Of a DNA stretch of 64,000 nucleotides, positions 25,604-34,548 are shown piece by piece (position 1 is the stretch's first letter; each line of letters starts with the position of its first letter). The notes beneath the pieces are model-generated. The model saw nothing but the letters and a program-made list of their open reading frames with translations. It was not told where the DNA came from and did not search any database. The translations under genes were made by a program, and so were the position numbers. The stretch covers positions 62,001 to 126,000 of the forward strand of contig NZ_JBBMFC010000001.1 of NCBI RefSeq assembly GCF_040096225.1. The letters run 5' to 3'. Origin of the DNA: Hominiventricola aquisgranensis (lineage in GTDB: Bacteria > Bacillota > Clostridia > Lachnospirales > Lachnospiraceae).

Positions 25604-27418
25604 ATGGCAGAAATAGATCAGAGCAAGATCCGCAATTTTTGTATTGTGGCGCATATTGACCACGGAAAGTCGACACTGGCGGACCGTATTATTGAGATGA
25701 CAGGACTGCTGACCAGCAGAGAGATGCAGGCGCAGGTTCTTGACAACATGGAACTGGAGCGAGAGCGTGGAATCACCATCAAAGCGCAGGCAGTTCGTAC
25801 CGTATATAAAGCAGAAGACGGCGAGGAGTATATTTTCAACCTGATCGATACACCAGGTCACGTGGACTTTAACTATGAGGTATCCCGCAGTCTGGCAGCC
25901 TGTGACGGAGCAATCCTGGTAGTAGATGCGGCGCAGGGAATCGAAGCACAGACTTTAGCCAATGTATATCTGGCGCTGGATCATGATCTGGATGTGATGC
26001 CGGTCATCAACAAGATCGATCTTCCCAGTGCAGAGCCGGAGCGAGTGATCGAAGAAATTGAGGATGTGATCGGAATAGAGGCACATGACGCACCACGGAT
26101 CTCTGCAAAGACCGGACAGAATGTGGATCAGGTACTGGAACAGATCGTAAAGAAGATTCCGGCACCAAAGGGTGATCCGAAGGCACCTCTGCAGGCATTG
26201 ATCTTTGACTCTGTCTATGATTCCTACAAGGGAGTTATTATTTTCTGCAGAATCAAAGAAGGAACGGTCCGCAAAGGCATGCCGATCCATATGATGGCGA
26301 CCGGGGCAGATGCGGATGTGGTAGAGGTTGGTTATTTTGGAGCAGGTCAGTTTATTCCTTGTGAGGAACTGAGCGCCGGCATGGTAGGTTATATTACCGG
26401 AAGTATTAAAAATGTAAAAGACACCCGTGTGGGTGATACGGTCACTGACCAGAACAATCCCTGTGCAGAGCCGCTGCCGGGATATAAAAAGGTACAGTCC
26501 ATGGTATACTGCGGACTCTATCCGGCAGATGGAGCTAAATATCCGGATCTGAGAGATGCTTTGGAGAAGTTGCAGCTTAACGATGCATCCCTGCAGTTTG
26601 AACCGGAGACTTCTATTGCACTGGGATTTGGTTTCCGCTGCGGATTCTTAGGACTGCTTCATCTGGAGATTATTCAGGAGCGTCTGGAGAGAGAGTACAA
26701 TCTGGATCTGGTAACAACGGCACCGGGCGTTATTTACCGGGTACACAAGACCAATGGTGATATGATCGAGCTGACCAATCCGTCCAATCTGCCGGATCCG
26801 TCAGAGATCGAATATATGGAAGAGCCTATGGTCAGCGCAGAGATCATGGTAACGACAGAGTTTATCGGTGCAATCATGGATCTTTGCCAGGAGCGTCGTG
26901 GCATTTATAATGGTATGGACTATATTGAGGAGACCCGTGCGCTTCTGAAATACGACCTGCCGCTCAACGAGATCATCTACGATTTCTTTGATGCACTGAA
27001 ATCCCGTTCCAGAGGCTATGCGTCCTTCGACTATGAGTTCAAGGGTTATGTACAGTCAGAGCTGGTGAAGCTGGACATCCTGATCAACAAGGAAGAGGTG
27101 GATGCACTTTCCTTCATCGTGCATAAGGATTCCGCTTATGAGCGCGGACGGAAGATGTGCGAGAAGCTCAAAGATGAGATTCCGCGTCATCTGTTCGAGA
27201 TTCCGATCCAGGCGGCTGTAGGAGGCAAGATCATTGCCAGAGAGACGGTCAGAGCTATGAGAAAAGATGTGCTTGCAAAATGTTACGGCGGCGATATTTC
27301 CCGTAAGAAGAAGCTTCTGGAAAAACAGAAGGAAGGTAAGAAGAGAATGCGTCAGATCGGTAATGTAGAGATCCCGCAGAAAGCCTTCATGAGTGTTCTG
27401 AAACTGGATGATAAATAA
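25604..27418 (+). CDS. lepA: Elongation factor 4 (LepA)
   Basis: Ribosome-associated translational GTPase of 604 residues that can back-translocate stalled ribosomes. GTPase motifs are AHIDHGKSTLADRI (G1), RGITI (G2), DTPGHVDF (G3), NKIDLP (G4) and SAKTG (G5). The C-terminal LepA-specific domain ends with GGDISRKKKLLEKQKEGKKRM and VEIPQKAFMSVLK. GGAGGATAAGG precedes the ATG. hemW begins at its stop codon, the conserved lepA-hemW arrangement. Confidence 0.97.
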   Translation: MAEIDQSKIRNFCIVAHIDHGKSTLADRIIEMTGLLTSREMQAQVLDNMELERERGITIKAQAVRTVYKAEDGEEYIFNLIDTPGHVDFNYEVSRSLAACDGAILVVDAAQGIEAQTLANVYLALDHDLDVMPVINKIDLPSAEPERVIEEIEDVIGIEAHDAPRISAKTGQNVDQVLEQIVKKIPAPKGDPKAPLQALIFDSVYDSYKGVIIFCRIKEGTVRKGMPIHMMATGADADVVEVGYFGAGQFIPCEELSAGMVGYITGSIKNVKDTRVGDTVTDQNNPCAEPLPGYKKVQSMVYCGLYPADGAKYPDLRDALEKLQLNDASLQFEPETSIALGFGFRCGFLGLLHLEIIQERLEREYNLDLVTTAPGVIYRVHKTNGDMIELTNPSNLPDPSEIEYMEEPMVSAEIMVTTEFIGAIMDLCQERRGIYNGMDYIEETRALLKYDLPLNEIIYDFFDALKSRSRGYASFDYEFKGYVQSELVKLDILINKEEVDALSFIVHKDSAYERGRKMCEKLKDEIPRHLFEIPIQAAVGGKIIARETVRAMRKDVLAKCYGGDISRKKKLLEKQKEGKKRMRQIGNVEIPQKAFMSVLKLDDK

Positions 27419-27419
27419 C

Positions 27420-28565
27420 ATGACAAAAAAACCATTGGAATTATACATTCACATTCCTTTTTGCGTAAAAAAATGTGCATATTGTGACTTCCTTTCAGGG
27501 CCTTCCACACTTGAGGTGCGGGAGGCCTATATCAACTGTCTGATCGAGGAAATCTGTCATTGCAAACATGCAGGGGTCGGGGATTCTGATAATAAGTGGG
27601 CACCCTGTGATCCCGAAAACTATGAGGTGGTATCTGCATTTTTTGGAGGTGGTACGCCAAGTATTCTGAAGCCTGACCAGATCCGCCGGATCATGACGGC
27701 ATTGAAGGAAGTCTTCTGCTGGAATTCAGACGCGGAGGTGACTATTGAGGCCAATCCGGGAACGGTGGATGAGGAAAAACTGCGGAACTATCTGGATTGC
27801 GGTATCAATCGGATCAGTTTTGGTCTTCAGTCTGCGGACAATGAAGAACTGCGAAAGTTAGGACGGATCCATACCTGGGAGGAATTCCTGGATAGTTTTC
27901 ATCAGGCCAGGATTGCCGGATTTACTAATATCAATGTGGATCTTATGTCGGCACTTCCAGGTCAGACAGTGGACAGCTGGAGAAAGACCCTTGAAAAAGT
28001 GTTGGAACTTAAGCCGGAACACATTTCGGCATACAGTCTGATCATTGAGGAAGGTACACCTTTTTATGAGAAATATGAGGATCATCCGGAGCTGTTGCCA
28101 CCGGAAGAGGAAGAGCGGCAGATGTATCATGATACGAAGAGGATTCTTCATGAACATGGTTATGAGCGGTATGAAATCTCCAATTATGCCCGGGCGGGCT
28201 ATGCCTGCAGACATAACCTTGGTTACTGGGATCGGAGGGAATACAAAGGATTTGGACTGGGAAGTGCATCTCTTCTGGAAAACAGGCGTTATACCAATAC
28301 CTGTGAACTGAAGCAGTATCTACAGGGACGGATCAGAGGAACAGAAGAAGAACTTTCAGAGCAGGATATCCGGGAAGAAACATTTTTCTTAGGCTTGCGG
28401 AAGATGGAAGGCATTGATCCGGGTCCATATGGGGCACATTATGAAAAATTATTGGAAAAGTTGCAAATGCAACAGCTTTTGGAAGAGAAAAATGGCAGAA
28501 TCAGTTTAACAGAGTATGGAATTGATATCAGCAATTATGTGCTGGCGCAGTTCCTGGAGGATTGA
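27420..28565 (+). CDS. hemW: Radical SAM heme chaperone HemW
   Basis: About 381 residues, related to coproporphyrinogen dehydrogenase HemN but with the shorter HemW architecture. The radical SAM cluster motif CVKKCAYC uses Cys15, Cys19 and Cys22. Further signs are FFGGGTPS, EANPGTVD and the YEISNYAR segment. Known HemW proteins bind heme and transfer it to target proteins; true HemN enzymes have additional residues before the cluster that are absent here. The ATG at 27408 overlaps the lepA end; 27420 fits the usual N-terminus better. The ribosome site is weak, suggesting coupling to lepA. Confidence 0.9.
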   Translation: MTKKPLELYIHIPFCVKKCAYCDFLSGPSTLEVREAYINCLIEEICHCKHAGVGDSDNKWAPCDPENYEVVSAFFGGGTPSILKPDQIRRIMTALKEVFCWNSDAEVTIEANPGTVDEEKLRNYLDCGINRISFGLQSADNEELRKLGRIHTWEEFLDSFHQARIAGFTNINVDLMSALPGQTVDSWRKTLEKVLELKPEHISAYSLIIEEGTPFYEKYEDHPELLPPEEEERQMYHDTKRILHEHGYERYEISNYARAGYACRHNLGYWDRREYKGFGLGSASLLENRRYTNTCELKQYLQGRIRGTEEELSEQDIREETFFLGLRKMEGIDPGPYGAHYEKLLEKLQMQQLLEEKNGRISLTEYGIDISNYVLAQFLED

Positions 28566-28587
28566 GAGTACGATAAGAGGAGTTTAT

Positions 28588-29505
28588 ATGCAAAAAGAAT
28601 TACAGTTTTTGGAGGAGCAGGATATAAGTCCAACCCTTTTGGCACAGGTGGAAGCATTTCGGCAGGAATATCCGGCGGATGAGGCAGCATTGCAGAGAGT
28701 GAACCGCCCAAACATTCCGTTTTATGGAAAAGAGATCCTGGAGATGGCCATGGCAGCTCTGCTTCAGGGATCGAACCTGCTGCTGTCAGGAGCCAAGGCG
28801 ACCGGTAAAAATATTCTGGCGGAGAATCTGGCATGGATCTTCGGCAGACCTTCTTATAATATTTCCTTCAATGTCAATACGGACAGCAGTACGTTGATAG
28901 GAACTGACACGTTCCGCAATAATCAGGTGGAACTTCGGAAAGGAAGCGTATACCGCTGTGCGGAAGAGGGCGGATTTGGCATCTTTGATGAGATCAATAT
29001 GGCAAAAAATGATGCAGCCAGCGTTCTTCATGCCACACTGGATCATCGGCGGATGATCGATGTGCCAGGCTATGAACGGATCGATCTGCATCCGGCTACT
29101 CGTTTTATAGGAACTATGAATTATGGGTATGCGGGAACCAGAGAGTTGAATGAAGCATTGGTATCCCGGTTCCTGGTGATCGATATGCCCGCACTTACCA
29201 AGGAAAATCTTTACCGGATCATTCGTCATGACTATCCAAAGATCAAGGAAGAGGCGCTGGATGCATTTGGCGGACTGTTCCTGGATCTGCAGGAAAAGGC
29301 AGATAATAGTGAGATCTCTACCAAATGTATGGATCTGCGAGGTCTTCTATCCGCATTGGGAGCAGTGAAGATCGGGCTTACGCCCTGGCAGGCTGTGCAG
29401 ATGGGCATTATTAACAAAGCATTTGATATTTTTGAGCGGGAGATCGTGTCAGATATGGCAATGACCAGAATTCCCGAGGACTGGACAAGGGAGAATGTAT
29501 TCTAA
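28588..29505 (+). CDS. MoxR-like AAA ATPase
   Basis: A 305-residue AAA (AAA_5 type) ATPase. Walker A is GAKATGKN (68-75), Walker B FGIFDEINMA, followed by TMNYGYAGTRELNEALVSRF, which contains sensor and arginine-finger regions. MoxR ATPases work with VWA proteins as chaperones that insert cofactors or activate complexes; the next gene codes for a VWA protein and overlaps it by one base (TAATG). The start at 28588 has AAGAGGAG 7 bases upstream. The client protein is not evident from the neighbours. Confidence 0.88.
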   Translation: MQKELQFLEEQDISPTLLAQVEAFRQEYPADEAALQRVNRPNIPFYGKEILEMAMAALLQGSNLLLSGAKATGKNILAENLAWIFGRPSYNISFNVNTDSSTLIGTDTFRNNQVELRKGSVYRCAEEGGFGIFDEINMAKNDAASVLHATLDHRRMIDVPGYERIDLHPATRFIGTMNYGYAGTRELNEALVSRFLVIDMPALTKENLYRIIRHDYPKIKEEALDAFGGLFLDLQEKADNSEISTKCMDLRGLLSALGAVKIGLTPWQAVQMGIINKAFDIFEREIVSDMAMTRIPEDWTRENVF

Positions 29506-31283
29506 TGCAGGACAGATCGCAGATATACAGCGAGGAAGAATATCGTTACGAACTGGAAAACCGCATGAAGAATCTGCTGTGGACAGTGAGTGGAGACTAT
29601 GATCTGGATGTGAACCTGGATCTTGATTCCTTTCGGGAATCTCAGTATATTACCCTCTATGATGCGGTCAAACAAGGGGCATTTGCGCGTTATTTTTCCA
29701 AGGACGAGTTTGGCATGTATCTGGTGAAAAAGCTTTATATGGGTGCGGATGAGCCATCCCTTGCAGGATTGGCACAGATGTGTGTGGATCAGGCGGTATT
29801 ACAGAAAATCACAGTTGAGCGTAAGGGTGTGTCAACTCTTCGGAAAAAAGCTTTTGGAGATATTCTGGATCGGGATTTTGACCGGCTGGCAAGACGGAAT
29901 GACCCGGTAGCACGGATGAAGATCGCTATGCTCCAGCAAGGACTTGATGGGACCTATACAGCTGGTAAAATGGTCCGGGAGCAGGTGGAAGAGTTATTTT
30001 CTCTCCAGAATGCAGAGGATACGATGGATGTGATCCGAAAAGTGGACGGATTTTACAATCGTCTGGTAGACCCGCATTTTGAAAAGGAACATGGAACGCT
30101 GGAACAGGTTCTCTCCGTCAGGGAAGCAGATTTGAAAAAATTTGACTGGCAGGATTTCCTGGATGAAAATGCCACAGAAGCCTCATTGGAAGAGATGATG
30201 CGACAGGCAAACAGCAGTACATTGCCGGAGGATGAAGAAGAGGCGGAGGAGAAAAAGCATCGCGCCGGAAAGATCCTGATCACTGAGGAAGACATTAAAA
30301 AGATGTATTCCTATATAGAACTGCATTTTGGTACATCCTATATGGATGCAAGGGAACAGGAACGGCTGAATCGACGGATCTGCCGTGGAATTCATGCGGA
30401 CTGTAAGCTGTATTTTACGGAGGGCATTCTAAAGGGCTGTGTCAGGGAAAATAATACGTATGTGCTGGCGAAGCGGACCAGTGAGATGAATGAACGGTTT
30501 TACCGGCAGAATCAGAGGATCTCCCGGCATAATATTGCTGCACTGGGAGATATTCTGAAGCGGTCCCTGCAGGCACGGAATGAAGACGATACGCAGATAT
30601 CTGACTATGGAACAGTGATTCCACAGAAGCTGTGGAAAGTGGGACGGACCAGTGATACAAAATTATTCTTAAAGCAGTTTAAGAAAAATAATTCGGATTT
30701 TGTAGTGGATGTGCTGATCGATGCCAGCGGTTCCCAGCGAAGCCGCCAGCATATGATCGCTCTGCAGGGGTATATTTTGTCAGCGGCACTTACCCGGGCA
30801 GGGATCCCACATCGGGTCTTGAGTTTCTGCTCTTTCTGGGACTATACAGTCATGCGGAGATTCCGGGAATATAATGATCCGGCAGAAGCAGACTGGAATC
30901 TGATGGAATTTACCTCTTCGTCCAATAACAGGGACGGACTGGCATTACGGGCGGCAGCAGATGGGTTGCTGGCAAGACCGGAGGAGAACAAGGTATTGAT
31001 CGTGTTAAGCGATGGACGCCCTAATGATCTGGTGGTGAACCGGCCAAATGCGAAGAATCCGGCAGTCTATACCGGCGACTATGCGGTGAAGGATACGGCA
31101 TCAGAAGTGCGGCGTCTCAGAAGTCAGGGAATCTCTGTGCTGGGTGTCTTTGCAGGAGAAGAACAGGATCTGCAGGCAGAACGTAAGATCTTTGGCAAGG
31201 ATTTTGCTTATATCAGGGAGTTGTCCACTTTTGCCCATGTGGTAGGACGGTATTTGAGAAAACAGCTGGATGAACAGGACTAA
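29505..31283 (+). CDS. VWA-domain protein, MoxR partner (CobT/NorD-like)
   Basis: A 592-residue protein whose C-terminal third is a von Willebrand A domain with an intact metal site: DASGS at 406-410, the later threonine region and SDGRPND. The N-terminal two-thirds is helical and acidic with an EEEAEEKKH stretch near 250. This size and layout resemble CobT/NorD-type partners of MoxR ATPases that remodel metalloenzymes. It is translationally coupled to the ATPase gene and followed 7 bases later by a small conserved-looking gene. The metal or client involved is unknown. Confidence 0.85.
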   Translation: MQDRSQIYSEEEYRYELENRMKNLLWTVSGDYDLDVNLDLDSFRESQYITLYDAVKQGAFARYFSKDEFGMYLVKKLYMGADEPSLAGLAQMCVDQAVLQKITVERKGVSTLRKKAFGDILDRDFDRLARRNDPVARMKIAMLQQGLDGTYTAGKMVREQVEELFSLQNAEDTMDVIRKVDGFYNRLVDPHFEKEHGTLEQVLSVREADLKKFDWQDFLDENATEASLEEMMRQANSSTLPEDEEEAEEKKHRAGKILITEEDIKKMYSYIELHFGTSYMDAREQERLNRRICRGIHADCKLYFTEGILKGCVRENNTYVLAKRTSEMNERFYRQNQRISRHNIAALGDILKRSLQARNEDDTQISDYGTVIPQKLWKVGRTSDTKLFLKQFKKNNSDFVVDVLIDASGSQRSRQHMIALQGYILSAALTRAGIPHRVLSFCSFWDYTVMRRFREYNDPAEADWNLMEFTSSSNNRDGLALRAAADGLLARPEENKVLIVLSDGRPNDLVVNRPNAKNPAVYTGDYAVKDTASEVRRLRSQGISVLGVFAGEEQDLQAERKIFGKDFAYIRELSTFAHVVGRYLRKQLDEQD

Positions 31284-31290
31284 GGGGGAA

Positions 31291-31524
31291 ATGAGTATGA
31301 AAGAATATGAAGTGGTACATGAGATCTTCAATGAATGCGCCAACAATCAGATGCGGGATGTATTTTTTGAGGAAGTAGCGCTGGATGATCCGGAGCAGTA
31401 TATCCGGAGCCGTCACAAAGACAGAGAACTGAAGATCGAGCGGGAAGACCTGGAGGATGGAACCATTGTCTATCATGTGGAGACTTCCGGGATCGCGCAG
31501 AAATATACCTTCACGGAGATCTGA
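31291..31524 (+). CDS. Small acidic protein of unknown function linked to the MoxR-VWA pair
   Basis: A 77-residue soluble protein rich in Glu and Asp, with no signal peptide or membrane segment. I do not recognise a family. AAGGGGG lies just before the ATG at 31291, and the gene starts 7 bases after the VWA gene, so all three are probably one operon. A role as substrate, adaptor or regulator of the ATPase complex is the natural guess. Confidence 0.65.
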   Translation: MSMKEYEVVHEIFNECANNQMRDVFFEEVALDDPEQYIRSRHKDRELKIEREDLEDGTIVYHVETSGIAQKYTFTEI

Positions 31525-31536
31525 GGGCAAAAAGAA

Positions 31537-31556
31537 AAGGCCTTGCAGCCTTGATT
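31537..31556 (+). terminator. Weak terminator after the MoxR operon
   Basis: A short stem AAGGC / GCCTT with a 6-base loop, followed by GATTTT. The remaining bases to the deacetylase gene (to 31766) show no clear feature. Confidence 0.35.
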
Positions 31557-31766
31557 TTCTGAGGGAGTGGAGGACTCTTACGAATCCCACAAGTGTTATG
31601 AATGAAATACGGATATGTCGTTCTTACAAGTACTATCATATCAGGGAAATATGTCCAAATTATGGCAATGTTCTAAAAGAATTATAAAATAAATAAAGAA
31701 ACCTTGAAGCATTTCTTAATGAACTCTGACATAAGATGGAATGATGCAGGATCTGGAGAATGGCAT

Positions 31767-32426
31767 ATGAGGCGATGGTGTACTGCACTGATCATAATCT
31801 GTCTGATGGCAGGGTGGACAGCTCTGTGGCAGGAAGAGAAGGTGCTGTCTGTCAGTACTGCTTTTGTGGAGACGAAAAAGGCAGCACTGACCTTTGATGA
31901 CGGTCCCAGCTCCCTGTATACAGAACGGCTGCTTGACGGGCTGAAAGAGCGGGGGGTAGTGGCGACGTTCTTTGTGACTGGTGAAAATGCACAGTCCTGC
32001 CCGGATCTGATCCGGCGGGAGAAGGCGGATGGACATCTGATCGGCAATCATACCTACAGTCATATCCAGCTGACTTCTGATAATAAAGAGGTATTTCGGG
32101 AAGAGCTTGTGAAGACTAACGAGATCCTGAAAGCTATCACCGGGGAGAATGTGACCTATATCCGGCCGCCTTACGGAAGCTGGGATAAGAGTCTGGAACA
32201 GGACCTGAACATGTTTCCGGTGTTGTGGAATGTGGACCCTCTGGACTGGTGCACACCAGATGCGGGGCTTGTGATGTCAAGAGTATTGCAGCAGGTGGAG
32301 GACGGGGACATCATTCTGCTTCATGATTATTATGACACATCGGTGACGGCGGCTCTGATGATCGTAGATGAGATGAAGAAGCAGGGGTATGAATTTGTAA
32401 CAGTGGAAGAGATCCTGTTCGACTGA
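31767..32426 (+). CDS. Polysaccharide deacetylase (NodB domain)
   Basis: A 219-residue exported or membrane-anchored carbohydrate esterase family 4 enzyme. One N-terminal hydrophobic segment (5-20) is followed by LTFDDGPS (catalytic Asp44 and metal-binding Asp45), NHTYSH (metal His95 and His99), RPPYGSWD and WNVDPLDW. All five CE4 motifs can be traced, so it should be active. Such enzymes remove N-acetyl groups from peptidoglycan or other cell-surface glycans. The start at 31767 is chosen because CTGGAGA lies 7 bases upstream and the signal segment follows at once; an earlier in-frame ATG is at 31719. Confidence 0.88.
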   Translation: MRRWCTALIIICLMAGWTALWQEEKVLSVSTAFVETKKAALTFDDGPSSLYTERLLDGLKERGVVATFFVTGENAQSCPDLIRREKADGHLIGNHTYSHIQLTSDNKEVFREELVKTNEILKAITGENVTYIRPPYGSWDKSLEQDLNMFPVLWNVDPLDWCTPDAGLVMSRVLQQVEDGDIILLHDYYDTSVTAALMIVDEMKKQGYEFVTVEEILFD

Positions 32427-32501
32427 AACGGTGGAATTGTCGAAAAAAGTATGCTATGATGAATCAAAGTCTAGAAAATTCAGAAGAAAGAGATTACAGA
32501 G

Positions 32502-33239
32502 ATGATAAAAGCGGCGTTTTGCGATGATGATTTGTCTATATTGAACGAGCTGCATGTTCTGATGGATAACTATCGGGTAGAACGAAATCAGGAAATTACA
32601 TATACTGCATTTCACAGTCCGCTGGAGCTGATAGCGCAGATCGAGAAGGGAATGCGGTTTGATATTCTGTTTCTGGATGTTCTGATGCCAGGGGTCAACG
32701 GAATTGAGACGGCACAGGAGATCCGGGAATATGACAGTGCCATGAAGATTATTTTCCTTACCTCTTCTGCGGAGTATGCAGTGGAATCTTATACGGTCAA
32801 TGCATATTTTTATCAGTTGAAGCCTATCTGGCCGGAGAGTTTTTACAGGCTGATGGATTCTGTGCTCAAGGAATGCGCGCAGGAGCAGAGAAGAAGCCTG
32901 ATCCTCAGATGCAAAAGCGGGATCACCCAGATCAGTCTGGACAGGCTTATGTACTGTGAGGTCCAGGGACGGACACTGGTCTTTCATATGCAGAACGGCG
33001 AACAGCTGAAGAGTGTGGGAAGCATGGATGATTTAAGCGGACAGCTTGCAAAATACAACAACTTTCTTCGGGCGCACAGGTCTTATCTTGTTAATATGGA
33101 ATACATCAAAACTATTTCTTCCAAAGCAATCCTCATGGTAAATCAGGATGAGATCCCGGTTCCCCATGGAAAATGTTCAGAAATCAAAAATCAATATCTG
33201 GAATATGCATTCAGTAAAGATCAGGTGGTGCTTGCCTGA
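32502..33239 (+). CDS. LytTR-family response regulator, orphan
   Basis: A 245-residue regulator: receiver domain with CDDD (8-10) and phospho-acceptor Asp59 in LFLDVLMPG, then a LytTR DNA-binding domain (about 140-240) with the typical YCEVQGRTLVFHM and FLRAHRSYLVNMEYI. The switch lysine appears in YQLKPI. LytTR regulators usually pair with a HPK10-type sensor kinase and control cell-surface or peptide-signalling genes; no kinase gene lies next to it. The gene has a weak AGAAAGAGATTACAGAG region before its ATG. Confidence 0.88.
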   Translation: MIKAAFCDDDLSILNELHVLMDNYRVERNQEITYTAFHSPLELIAQIEKGMRFDILFLDVLMPGVNGIETAQEIREYDSAMKIIFLTSSAEYAVESYTVNAYFYQLKPIWPESFYRLMDSVLKECAQEQRRSLILRCKSGITQISLDRLMYCEVQGRTLVFHMQNGEQLKSVGSMDDLSGQLAKYNNFLRAHRSYLVNMEYIKTISSKAILMVNQDEIPVPHGKCSEIKNQYLEYAFSKDQVVLA

Positions 33240-33261
33240 TGGTCGATTCAATGCATTTTTT

Positions 33262-33292
33262 GGTCGGTTTGTGTCGAACCGGCCATTTTTTT
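33262..33292 (+). terminator. Terminator after the LytTR regulator
   Basis: Stem GGTCGGTT (33262-33269) with AACCGGCC (33277-33284), one G-T pair, then ATTTTTTTG. A convincing intrinsic terminator. Confidence 0.85.
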
Positions 33293-33366
33293 GTTTTTCT
33301 CCTGTACACTGGAAACAACAGGTGGAACTTAATAACCACAAAACAATGTGACGAAGGAGAAAGAAT

Positions 33367-33930
33367 ATGAAGAGAAAAGTACTTGCAATGATGATGAGCC
33401 TGACTCTGGCGATGGCAGTAACTGCATGTGGAGGATCTGATACGGAGACTGATGCAGCAGATACAGCAGTGGAAGAAACTGTTGATGATACTGCAGAAGC
33501 AGATGAGGCAGAGACAGAGGATGTAGCAGCAGAGGATACTTCTGAGGAAGCAGATGAGGATCTTGGACCGCTGTACTCTATCGAAGCAGCAGTGGCACCG
33601 GATGTAGCAGGAACAACCTGGCATTTTGTAGGTGCTATGCTTAGCGGCGAAGAACTTGATGCAGAGACAGCAACTGGTGTTCTGGATCAGAACTATGGTG
33701 GAACGCTTGATATGGTATTTGATGAAGATGGCAATGCAACCATGGAGCAGGGAGGCGGAAACCTCACTGGTACTTATGAGTATGTAGATGAGTACACCTT
33801 ACTGGTATCTCTGGACAACAGCGGAAGCACACTGAATTATGCATGTGCATTTGCTGAGGACGAGGACGGAGTGACCATGGTACTTATGAATGATGATACT
33901 GGATATAACGGAATCTATTTCATGCAGTAA
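33367..33930 (+). CDS. Acidic lipoprotein of unknown function
   Basis: A 187-residue lipoprotein: signal peptide with lipobox VTAC (Cys21), then a highly acidic, Ala/Thr/Glu/Asp-rich linker (about 22-65) that probably spans the cell wall, and a compact C-terminal domain of about 110 residues starting near PDVAGTTWHFVGAMLSG. The pattern of a short beta-rich domain with a YNGIYFMQ end resembles lipocalin-like or DUF4923-type small domains, but I do not recognise it firmly. GAAGGAG precedes the ATG. A strong terminator follows. Confidence 0.75.
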   Translation: MKRKVLAMMMSLTLAMAVTACGGSDTETDAADTAVEETVDDTAEADEAETEDVAAEDTSEEADEDLGPLYSIEAAVAPDVAGTTWHFVGAMLSGEELDAETATGVLDQNYGGTLDMVFDEDGNATMEQGGGNLTGTYEYVDEYTLLVSLDNSGSTLNYACAFAEDEDGVTMVLMNDDTGYNGIYFMQ

Positions 33931-33956
33931 GATCCACAGATAAAATTGAATCGCGA

Positions 33957-33991
33957 CAGCGGATGCGGGGTGATCCGCATCCGCTGTTTTT
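33957..33991 (+). terminator. Strong terminator after the acidic lipoprotein
   Basis: A perfect 12-bp stem CAGCGGATGCGG / CCGCATCCGCTG with loop GGTGAT, directly followed by TTTTT. Confidence 0.92.
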
Positions 33992-34008
33992 GCATGGAGG
34001 GGTCTTTG

Positions 34009-34536
34009 ATGAAAAGCCTGGTGATTGTAATTTTACTTCTGATCCTGCTGATGATCTGGATTCTTATGACAAAGAAAAAACTGGTGGTAATGGATGAGAA
34101 CGTGAACCTTGCTATGGGACAGCTTGGTGTGCAGGTTTTCTCCCAGTTTGATGCTGCAATGCTGTTGGTGGATCTGGTGGAATCTTATACAGAGAAAGAT
34201 GGCAGTCGGCTGAAGAAAATGATTCAGACAGAATATCGGATCCTTACAGCCAGATCAATGCCTTCGGATGTGTTGAAACAGGAGCGTGTGATCCAGAAGG
34301 TCCTGGATGAAATTTCTGATATTTCCGGAAAATATCCGGAACTGAAAGAAGACAGAGGATATGTAAAATGCCTGGATGCGGTGGAGAGTTATAAAAAAAT
34401 GGTGTGGACCAGTAGATTGATCTATAATGATATTGTGACAAAATACAACCAGGCGATTCGTATGGTTCCCACCTGTCTGGTCGCTGGCATTCTTGGTTTT
34501 CATAAAAGAGAATATCTGGAATCGGGAGAATATTAG
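34009..34536 (+). CDS. LemA-family membrane protein
   Basis: A 175-residue protein with one N-terminal membrane helix (about 3-20) and a helical cytoplasmic or extracytoplasmic body. The C-terminal LIYNDIVTKYNQAIRMVP and GILGFHKREYLE match the LemA pattern YN..V..YN..I...P...A...GF. GGAGGGG lies 5-11 bases before the ATG at 34009; the upstream open frame crosses the terminator hairpin and is not used. LemA function is unclear. The gene is 12 bases from a DUF4428/SHOCT gene, which suggests a joint envelope or membrane role. Confidence 0.85.
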   Translation: MKSLVIVILLLILLMIWILMTKKKLVVMDENVNLAMGQLGVQVFSQFDAAMLLVDLVESYTEKDGSRLKKMIQTEYRILTARSMPSDVLKQERVIQKVLDEISDISGKYPELKEDRGYVKCLDAVESYKKMVWTSRLIYNDIVTKYNQAIRMVPTCLVAGILGFHKREYLESGEY

Positions 34537-34548
34537 GAGGATATGAAT

